Assembly (NCBI GenBank): GCA_031265595.1
Contig: JAISCM010000264.1
Location: 1 to 6,226, forward strand
Direction of reading: 5' to 3'
Length of the DNA stretch: 6,226 bases
Source: Tannerellaceae bacterium
Lineage (GTDB): Bacteria; Bacteroidota; Bacteroidia; Bacteroidales; Tannerellaceae
The translations under genes and the position numbers were made by a program. Below the pieces are notes generated by a model. That model ran no database searches and was not told the DNA's origin. It saw only the letters and a program-made list of their open reading frames with translations. Below, in pieces: positions 1 through 5,254 of the stretch; the stretch's first letter is position 1, and each line of letters opens with the position of its first letter.

Positions 1-24
1 AAATATCTCCCCTCCGGTTTCCGG

Positions 25-104
25 CTGAAAGGGAGCTGAAACGTCCTCTTTCAGTATTTCGTTTTGTAAACCAAGTATTTGCGGCAAAACTGAAAGCTGA
101 AAGG
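25..104. repeat. CTGAAAG repeat cluster with alternative hairpins
   Basis: The heptamer CTGAAAG occurs at 25-31, 90-96 and 97-103, with a six-base partial copy (CTGAAA) at 36-41 and one inverted copy (CTTTCAG) at 48-54. The inverted copy can pair with 25-31 (a 9-bp stem including one G-T pair, 25-33 with 46-54). Alternatively it can pair with 91-96, extended by GTTTTG 61-66 with CAAAAC 85-90 and a 7-base bulge. The two pairings exclude each other. This may be an intergenic repeat family or the 3' region of an unseen upstream transcript; its function is not known. Confidence 0.5.
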
Positions 105-118
105 AGAGGCAAAAAAGT

Positions 119-128
119 AGTATATACT
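119..128. repeat. AGTATATACT perfect 10-bp palindrome
   Basis: A perfect dyad AGTATATACT followed by a GC-rich run (GCGCGCGGG). It could be a protein-binding site, but it is short, A/T-rich and 370 bases from the next gene, so chance is a fair explanation. Confidence 0.25.
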
Positions 129-400
129 GCGCGCGGGATGGTTTCATACCGGCAAAGATAATACTTTTTAACTGTAGATGATTTTGGTGCGGTTGCCCTA
201 ATAGTATATGGGGAAGTTTACGTTTATTATATTTATTCATGATTTTGTCACGCTTTGAGTCTTTCCCTTTCAAGGGATACGCTGTCAGTAAATAATAAGC
301 AGTATTATTTCTAAGCGGTTCCAGAACAATCTTTACTTATTTTGATGCGCTTGTCCTGGTTTTTGATAGGAATATGAGTTACAGTGAAAAAATACTACTA

Positions 401-436
401 AGGGGTATTGGTATTATAAAAACATTCAATACCTTT
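401..436 (+). promoter_or_regulatory. Inverted repeat in the leader of the first operon gene
   Basis: GGTATTG (404-410) is the exact reverse complement of CAATACC (427-433). Two G-T pairs and one A-T pair extend the stem to 10 bp (401-410 with 427-436) around a 16-base A/T-rich loop. It lies 62 bases before the start codon at 499. There is no T-run after it, so it does not look like an intrinsic terminator. It could be an operator, possibly for the HTH protein just downstream, or a structured 5' leader. That role is inferred from position only. Confidence 0.35.
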
Positions 437-498
437 ATGACGGAAATAGCCTACATGTCAGCAATATAGAAAGAATTAGCACCTAAATTAATATAATT

Positions 499-1590
499 AT
501 GATAGAAGTATTTATTACAACAGGTAAAGACGAACGATTAACAGAGAGACTCCGTTCTACAATCAACGAATCAAAAGACTTTATAGTCACCGGCATTTAC
601 CATAAGCTGGGGGATTGCAGAGAAAAGTTAGAAACATTAAAGAAGTTAGAACCATTAGAACCATTGGAAAAGTTAAAAAGGTTAGCGAAATTAGCGAAGG
701 AAAAGTCGGCGCATAATATCCCCAATATCCTTTTACTTGGGCTTGCCATGCGGGATGGTAACGGGATAGACTTCTGTACCGAAATCAGAGAGAAATATCC
801 CGACATAAAGATATTGATGCTGACGGATAATGACGAATACTCCATCACCAGGCGTGCATTGGATAATGGAGCGTTGGGCTTTATCCGGAAAAATGCGTTG
901 CCGGAGGAATTAATGGCCGGATTAAATGCCGTGTGGCATGGACAAAAATGTATAGGGGGGCGAATCAGTATACAGAAAAATGGCGCCCCGGTAGCGCCGC
1001 CCGAATGGCTAACGAAGATACTGAAATCGATACAAGAAGATTGCACTAACCAGCAAGAGCAGATAGAAAGACTGTCGCTGCTTACCGGAGCTATCAACAA
1101 ATGGCGTAAGATGCTTATCATCCAACTGCTTGCCGATAATAAAGAAGCGTTAGACCAAAAAACAATGAATGGGTATATTAAGATACTTACCGAAAACCTG
1201 TTTATAGAGGGTTACTCTAACTGGGAAATTGTAGACGAGCTCCACAAAATTGCAGACAATTTCAGCATAGACACGGACGCCATCAGGATATATCGTATGA
1301 GCCTCATACAAAAACTGGGAGAGAAAAACTCGATGATGTTTGCTAAAAAGACAGACGACGTCATCAGGCTCAAGCCCGACGATATACTACTGATCCGGTT
1401 GGTTGCAGCAGGATTCACCACCGAAGAAATAGCCAAAAAGCTATCATACGTAGGAGTTGAGGCCGTTAAATCACGCCGGAAAAAACTTATTCAGGAAACC
1501 GGCACGAGAAACATGCTGGTATTGATCATAGATGCACTCCGCCAGGGACTGATCAAATTAGAAGATATAGACATAGATTCTTTAACATAA
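499..1590 (+). CDS. Response-regulator-like protein: degenerate receiver plus tandem LuxR-type HTH
   Basis: Probable DNA-binding transcription regulator, 363 residues. The N-terminal part (about 1-155) has the receiver fold pattern of NarL/LuxR-type regulators: a beta strand at 3-6, the segment LLLGLAMRDGNG around the usual phospho-Asp site, T109 after LML, and K131 in GFIRKNA. The phospho-acceptor Asp is Gly81 (codon GGG 739-741), and the acidic pair after strand 1 is replaced by T8-G9, so normal Asp phosphorylation is unlikely. Between strands 2 and 3 is an L-x-x repeat insert (44-67). A helical linker (170-225) leads to two HTH-like units. Residues 290-352 match the LuxR/GerE pattern well (AAGFTTEEIAKKLS, then VKSRRKKLIQETGTRN). 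Residues 230-282 look like a second, more diverged copy (GYSNWEIVDEL, then IRIYRMSLIQKLGEKN). The start follows an A/T-rich leader and fits strand 1 of the receiver. It is the first gene of the run, 15 bases before the phosphatase gene. One sampled line (1201-1260) is about 40% GC, lower than the last gene. The general class is fairly sure; the target genes are unknown. Confidence 0.8.
   Translation: MIEVFITTGKDERLTERLRSTINESKDFIVTGIYHKLGDCREKLETLKKLEPLEPLEKLKRLAKLAKEKSAHNIPNILLLGLAMRDGNGIDFCTEIREKYPDIKILMLTDNDEYSITRRALDNGALGFIRKNALPEELMAGLNAVWHGQKCIGGRISIQKNGAPVAPPEWLTKILKSIQEDCTNQQEQIERLSLLTGAINKWRKMLIIQLLADNKEALDQKTMNGYIKILTENLFIEGYSNWEIVDELHKIADNFSIDTDAIRIYRMSLIQKLGEKNSMMFAKKTDDVIRLKPDDILLIRLVAAGFTTEEIAKKLSYVGVEAVKSRRKKLIQETGTRNMLVLIIDALRQGLIKLEDIDIDSLT
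628..699 (+). repeat. In-frame 9-bp tandem repeat (8 units) inside the receiver
   Basis: Eight consecutive 9-base units each begin with a Leu codon (TTA in seven, TTG in one) at 628, 637, 646, 655, 664, 673, 682 and 691. The best-preserved pairs are TTAGAACCA at 646 and 655, and TTAGCGAAA/TTAGCGAAG at 682 and 691. The product is Leu every third residue from 44 to 65, rich in Lys and Glu. The unit length is a multiple of three, so copy-number change would lengthen or shorten the protein without a frameshift. Confidence 0.75.
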
Positions 1591-1605
1591 AAAGAGTACT
1601 GAAGT

Positions 1606-2364
1606 ATGAACATCAACTTACAAGAACCGCTGTTTTGCCACGAGATAGGATTGCGCGGCAATAACGAAGATTACATTTACCCCGCTCCGGCAACGGCAAC
1701 GGCGGCCAACCGGCTATTCCTGGTTTGCGACGGTATGGGAGGGCACGAAGACGGCGAAGTAGCCAGTAAAACCGCCACGGAAGCTATTTCGGCCTATTGG
1801 GCCAGCCACGGCGACGAACCGGATTCGGCCAAAAAAGTAATGAATGCCATCGCATCGGCCATATCCGCCATGAACCTGCTGGTTAAAAAAGAAGGTAAAG
1901 ATAAGGGAATGGGCACAACGATGACATTGGCCAGCATCGGCGCCGGTACCATATTGGTAGCCCATGTAGGCGACAGCCGTATTTATCAGATAAGGCCAGC
2001 CGCCGGGATAATCTACCAATCGAAAGATCATTCGTATGTTCAGACGCTGGTAGATGCAGGCCTCCTTACGCTGGAAGAAGCGCGCGTTCATCCCATGAAT
2101 AATATTATTACCCAGGTGATACAGCCCGATAGCTTTAAGTCTATCCAGCCGGAAACGCTTATCATCCACGACGTAGAAGAGGGCGACTGCCTCTTCCTGT
2201 GTACGGATGGTATTACAGAAAGTATCAGCGACGATACGCTGGAAGACATACTATGCAGCGATATATCATCTGATGAGAAAATGAAACAGATAAAACAAAT
2301 CTGTTCCGAAAGCTCAAGAGATAATTATTCGGCCTACCTGATACCTCTGACTGTTCAAGAATAA
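1606..2364 (+). CDS. PP2C-family Ser/Thr protein phosphatase
   Basis: Metal-dependent phosphoserine/phosphothreonine phosphatase, 252 residues, the usual length of a single bacterial PP2C domain. The main family motifs appear in order: R17 and NED (20-22), DGMGGH (42-47, metal-binding Asp42), GTT (103-105), HVGDSR (120-125), KDHS (140-143), a flap-like stretch with VDAGLLTLEEAR (149-160), TDG (200-202, metal Asp201) and DN (239-240, metal Asp239). The GGNDN-type ending is changed to SRDN. No signal peptide or membrane segment is seen, so it is cytoplasmic. It starts 15 bases after the regulator stop and lies 37 bases before the FHA-kinase gene, so its likely substrates are that kinase and what it phosphorylates (inferred). 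A small slippage-prone run (CGGCAA twice, then CGGCGG, 1688-1705) encodes the Ala/Thr-rich loop after the first motif. Activity is expected because the metal ligands are intact. Confidence 0.93.
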   Translation: MNINLQEPLFCHEIGLRGNNEDYIYPAPATATAANRLFLVCDGMGGHEDGEVASKTATEAISAYWASHGDEPDSAKKVMNAIASAISAMNLLVKKEGKDKGMGTTMTLASIGAGTILVAHVGDSRIYQIRPAAGIIYQSKDHSYVQTLVDAGLLTLEEARVHPMNNIITQVIQPDSFKSIQPETLIIHDVEEGDCLFLCTDGITESISDDTLEDILCSDISSDEKMKQIKQICSESSRDNYSAYLIPLTVQE

Positions 2365-2401
2365 AAATAGAAACAATATCTACTAATAAAAAATCAATGT
2401 T

Positions 2402-4129
2402 ATGCCAACAAAAGTCACCTTAAAAATCAGTAAGGGCGAACGTTCGGTAGAAGAACTCTCTTACGATCAAAAAGAAACCCTTATACTGGGAAGGCAGAGC
2501 GATTGCCATATTACGCTTTCTGATGATACCATATCACGGTATCACTGCCTGTTAGACATTGCCCCTCCCTCCGTAGTAGTAAGAGACTTCGGTAGCCTTA
2601 ACGGAACCTACCTCAATGGAGAAAAAATAGGCCAGCGCGATACGGATATGTCTATCGAAGAAGCCCGTAAGCAGCAATATAACGCATACCCCATGAAGAC
2701 AGGCGACCGCCTGAGAGTGGGGAAAGACTACGAGATAACGCTGGATATAGCTATCCCCCAGTACTGTGCAGAATGTTTGTGCGAGATAGGGCAGCCGGAG
2801 CATGTAAATAAAGACAACCAGCCCATCTGCCCCGCCTGCTATGCCAAGGCACAGGAACAAAAGGCAAAAAAAGAAGAAGAGGAACGGATGGCCCGGAAAA
2901 TGGAGCAGGAACGGATAGAAGCCGAACGGCGCGCGAAAGAATTAGCCGCGAAAGAAAAAGCATCCGCCGACGAACGGGCCAGGATAAAAGCGGAAAAAGA
3001 ACGGATAGAAGCCGAAAAACATGCACACGAGTTAGCCGAAGAACAAAGGCTCGAAGCCATACGCAAGGCCAAAGAAGCGGAAATCCGTAAACAAGAAGAG
3101 ATCCGTGAAGCTGCGGAAAAAGCAAAACGGAACAGCCGCCGGTGCGAAGTGTGCGGAGCTCCCTTAACCGGAGCGCTCAACATCTGTTCGGCATGCCTTA
3201 AAGACCCGGTGAAAATACTGGAATTTATGCTGCAAGAGGCCGCAAAAGGCAATGATGATGTAAAAGGAATAGCAGGATACCGTAAGATAAAAGAACTTGG
3301 ACGCGGAGGAATGGGCGCCGTATGGCTGGTAGAAGAGAAACAAACCGGAAAACGAATGGCGCTTAAATTAATGCTTCCCGAAGCGGCTGCCGATAAACAA
3401 AGCAGGCAAATGTTTTTACGCGAAGCGCATGTGGGCGGACAGTTGACGCATGATAATGTGGTGCGCCAGTTTAAGTGCGGACAATCCGGCGATACCTATT
3501 TTATCCTGATGGAGTTTTGCCCGGGCGGAAGCGTAGATAGCCTGATGACGAAACATGGCGGCAGATTACACCGCGACCTGGCTACCCATATTACATTACA
3601 GGTATTAGACGGCCTTCAGTATACCCATAAAGCGAAGGTATCCTCTACGTTAGAAAATGGTACGACAGAGACGACAATCGGACTCGTTCACCGGGATTTT
3701 AAACCGGGCAATATTTTCCTGTCCGACAATTCATCCCGCCCCATTGCTAAAGTAGCTGATTTCGGGTTGGCCAAAGCGTTTGAAACCGCCGGGCTTTCAG
3801 GAAATACCCGTAGTGGCCAGGTAGCTGGGACGCTGCCTTTCATGCCCCGCCAGCAAATCATCAACTATCGCTACGCCAAGCCCGATGTAGATGTTTGGGC
3901 AGCGGCAGCCAGCTACTATAATATGCTCACCGGAGCTTATCCCAAGGATTTTAGGGGAAAAGACCCTTACCAGGTGGCGCTCAATGATCCTGCCATCTCA
4001 ATAAGAGAGCATAAAGTCGATATATCGAAAAGACTGGCGAAAGTAATTGATACGGCGCTTATCGAAAAGCCAAGTATCGGCTTCCAAACTGCGAAGGAAT
4101 TTAAAACAGCTATAGAAAAGGCTTTATGA
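2402..4129 (+). CDS. FHA domain / zinc-ribbon / coiled-coil / Ser-Thr protein kinase fusion
   Basis: Cytoplasmic eukaryote-like Ser/Thr kinase with its own phospho-Thr reader, 575 residues. FHA domain (about 5-115): LGR (29-31), ISRYH (44-48), and GSLNGTYLNG (64-73), the residues that bind phospho-Thr. Next comes a four-Cys zinc-ribbon-like knot, C122/C125 with C143/C146. A highly charged Lys/Glu/Ala/Arg coiled coil follows (about 147-245) with an internal 30-residue period. A second four-Cys ribbon is C248/C251 with C262/C265. The kinase domain (293-575) has GRGGMGAV (300-307), Lys322, alpha-C Glu341, HRD (430-432), Asn437 and DFG (453-455), so catalysis is expected. Unusual points: an insert of roughly 15 residues before HRD (412-427) and MPRQQ (481-485) where MAPEQ is usual, so the APE Glu is Gln484. 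I believe these mark a subfamily of FHA-linked kinases, from memory. No membrane segment. An out-of-frame ATG at 2397 is ignored; the ATG at 2402 leads straight into the FHA fold. The stop overlaps the next phosphatase start. Confidence 0.93.
   Translation: MPTKVTLKISKGERSVEELSYDQKETLILGRQSDCHITLSDDTISRYHCLLDIAPPSVVVRDFGSLNGTYLNGEKIGQRDTDMSIEEARKQQYNAYPMKTGDRLRVGKDYEITLDIAIPQYCAECLCEIGQPEHVNKDNQPICPACYAKAQEQKAKKEEEERMARKMEQERIEAERRAKELAAKEKASADERARIKAEKERIEAEKHAHELAEEQRLEAIRKAKEAEIRKQEEIREAAEKAKRNSRRCEVCGAPLTGALNICSACLKDPVKILEFMLQEAAKGNDDVKGIAGYRKIKELGRGGMGAVWLVEEKQTGKRMALKLMLPEAAADKQSRQMFLREAHVGGQLTHDNVVRQFKCGQSGDTYFILMEFCPGGSVDSLMTKHGGRLHRDLATHITLQVLDGLQYTHKAKVSSTLENGTTETTIGLVHRDFKPGNIFLSDNSSRPIAKVADFGLAKAFETAGLSGNTRSGQVAGTLPFMPRQQIINYRYAKPDVDVWAAAASYYNMLTGAYPKDFRGKDPYQVALNDPAISIREHKVDISKRLAKVIDTALIEKPSIGFQTAKEFKTAIEKAL
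2909..3016 (+). repeat. Imperfect 90-bp internal duplication in the coiled-coil segment
   Basis: The 18-base sequence GAACGGATAGAAGCCGAA is present at 2909-2926 and again at 2999-3016, exactly 90 bases apart. Similarity continues in protein: ERIEAERRAKELAA (170-183) against ERIEAEKHAHELAE (200-213). This suggests that the coiled coil grew by duplication of a 30-residue unit. Confidence 0.6.
4126..4129 (+). promoter_or_regulatory. ATGA stop/start overlap coupling kinase and second phosphatase
   Basis: The kinase stop TGA (4127-4129) overlaps the phosphatase start ATG (4126-4128). Such overlaps usually mean translational coupling by ribosome re-initiation, giving linked amounts of the opposing enzymes. 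The overlap is seen directly; coupling is inferred. Confidence 0.7.
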
Positions 4130-4893
4130 TCCATACTGAACTTTTCAACTATGGCTTTCTTGCCGCTGCATCCGTAAACATAGGGCAGAAGCGTACATCC
4201 AACCAGGATGAAGTGATCTTATGCCACGAAGCAGGCTTTTATGCGGTGTCCGATGGCATGGGCGGCTTGTCCGACGGCGGTAAAACCTCCGGGATAATCA
4301 AACAGATACTACCGGGCATGTTGCAGAACCTTGTTCCTCAATGTAAGGAAAACCCGCAGCCGGAGCATATTGCCGCGCTTTTGGAAAAGCAGGTGCAGAC
4401 GATAAGCGACACCATCTACAACACCTCCAACAAGGGGCGCAGAGTTACCTTCGGCGCCACCCTGTCGGGCGTGTGGCTGATAGGAAGCCACGCTGTATTT
4501 GTAAACCTGGGCGACAGCCGCGGGTATGTTCTGCCTCGGTATAAGAAAAATATCAGGCAAATCACGCACGACCATAACGTAGCCGCCATATTAGTACAGC
4601 AGGGCGAGCTATCAAAAGAAGAAGCCCGCAGCCATCCATCCAGTTGCAGCCTTACGCGTTTTGCCGGTATGCCTGCCCCCGCAACACCCGAGGCGTTTAT
4701 CTGCAACGTAGAGCCGGGCGACCGGATCCTGTTATGCAGCGACGGCCTCTATGGAATGACAGGAGATGAAATACTGCCGCAACTCATGCGCTCGTCCAGA
4801 AACCCGGAGCGGATATGCAGCCGGCTGATCGAACAGGCCAATGCCAGCGGAGGAAATGATAACATCTCTGTAGTCTACCTGAAAATTACATAA
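4126..4893 (+). CDS. Second PP2C-family Ser/Thr protein phosphatase
   Basis: Metal-dependent Ser/Thr phosphatase, 255 residues, one PP2C domain and no membrane segment. Motifs: R23 with NQD (26-28), SDGMGG (42-47, metal-binding Asp43), FGATL (109-113), NLGDSR (127-132), THDH (147-150), VQQGELSKEEAR (157-168), CSDG (204-207, metal Asp206) and GGNDN (242-246, metal Asp245). It differs from the PP2C at 1606: the His after DGMGG is Leu48, the N-terminal motif is NQD rather than NED, and the ending is the classical GNDNISVV. Overall similarity between the two is limited to motifs, so they are not a recent duplication. The ATGA overlap with the FHA-kinase makes that kinase the most likely functional partner. 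The start is set by the overlap and leaves about 15 residues before the first beta strand. The next gene, a membrane protein, follows after 33 bases. The family assignment is firm; the substrates are inferred. Confidence 0.93.
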   Translation: MIHTELFNYGFLAAASVNIGQKRTSNQDEVILCHEAGFYAVSDGMGGLSDGGKTSGIIKQILPGMLQNLVPQCKENPQPEHIAALLEKQVQTISDTIYNTSNKGRRVTFGATLSGVWLIGSHAVFVNLGDSRGYVLPRYKKNIRQITHDHNVAAILVQQGELSKEEARSHPSSCSLTRFAGMPAPATPEAFICNVEPGDRILLCSDGLYGMTGDEILPQLMRSSRNPERICSRLIEQANASGGNDNISVVYLKIT

Positions 4894-4926
4894 CGATTAT
4901 TTATTCACCAGTTAAACACTATATTT

Positions 4927-5238
4927 ATGGAAGCAAATGAACTACCCAAAGGATGTATTGTAGCATCCAGCCTTTTCGGCACAGCCATCGGCCTGTCTGT
5001 TTCGTACTTTTTATGCCATATCAACCCCGCCATTGAAGCAGGCTGGCTAAGGGGATTCTGGCACGGCTCCAACCTTATCGGCAACAGTATCATCTCCCTC
5101 TTTGACGACCGCCTGCTGCAAGCCCCCCTCCACACCACCGCCTACTCGGTCTTCTGGTGGATATTCGCCATACTCGCCATCATCTCAACACTCTGGACGG
5201 TTGTGAATATGTATAGAATATTCAAAATGGATAGATAA
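4927..5238 (+). CDS. Small two-segment membrane protein of unknown function
   Basis: 103 residues; I do not recognise a named family with certainty. There are two hydrophobic stretches, about 10-30 (with GTAIGLSVSYF) and about 72-96 (aromatic-rich, with VFWWIFAILAIIS). The loop between them (31-71) holds GFWHG (43-47), ISLFDD (56-61) and several His and Trp residues. The first segment lacks a cleavage site, so it is probably an anchor rather than a signal peptide. The C-terminal tail (RIFKMDR) is positive, which by the positive-inside rule puts both ends in the cytoplasm and the loop outside. GFWHG followed by ISLF recalls short membrane proteins I have seen in Bacteroidota, but this is from memory and unchecked. 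It sits between a phosphatase and a kinase (gaps of 33 and 16 bases), so it may sense a signal or tether the cytoplasmic enzymes. The start follows an A/T-rich leader ending ATATTT. Confidence 0.75.
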   Translation: MEANELPKGCIVASSLFGTAIGLSVSYFLCHINPAIEAGWLRGFWHGSNLIGNSIISLFDDRLLQAPLHTTAYSVFWWIFAILAIISTLWTVVNMYRIFKMDR

Positions 5239-5254
5239 GAAACAAGAAAACAAG

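Larger units (their letters stand above)
1..498. other. Gene-free upstream region with repeats and leader of the operon
   Basis: I see no convincing gene in these 498 bases. Frame +3 is open from the left edge to a TAA at 159-161 and one minus-strand frame is open from about 336 to 1, but neither translation resembles a known family and both run through the CTGAAAG repeats, which happen to lack stops in those frames. The right half is A/T-rich and is probably the promoter and 5' leader of the gene at 499. I looked for the Bacteroidota promoter pattern (TTTG about 20 bases before TAnnTTTG) and found only imperfect partial matches, for example TTATTTTG at 337-344, so I do not assign a promoter. 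No tRNA, rRNA or transposase remnant was recognised. Confidence 0.6.

Noticed and set aside
3..161. Plus-strand frame open from the left edge to TAA at 159-161, possible 3' end of an upstream gene
   Set aside because: Only 52 codons, basic and repeat-derived, no recognisable family; openness is explained by the stop-free CTGAAAG repeats.
1..240. Minus-strand frame from an ATG at 240 to the left edge, 80 codons without a stop
   Set aside because: The translation shows no domain or hydrophobic pattern I recognise and crosses the same repeats. It could be the start of a divergent gene, but nothing supports it.
337..344. TTATTTTG as a Bacteroidota -7 box
   Set aside because: It does not match TAnnTTTG exactly and no TTTG sits at the right distance upstream.
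437..469. Ten-codon upstream ORF (MTEIAYMSAI) between the leader hairpin and the regulator
   Set aside because: No run of one amino acid as in attenuator peptides, no downstream alternative structure, and such short ORFs are common by chance.
2751..3252. Long minus-strand open frames opposite the FHA-kinase
   Set aside because: They are antisense shadows of the charged coiled-coil coding region, with Ser/Phe/Arg-rich nonsense composition and no domain.
4905..5138. Minus-strand ORF opposite the small membrane protein gene
   Set aside because: The plus-strand frame has two clean membrane segments and fits the operon spacing; the antisense product has no recognisable feature.
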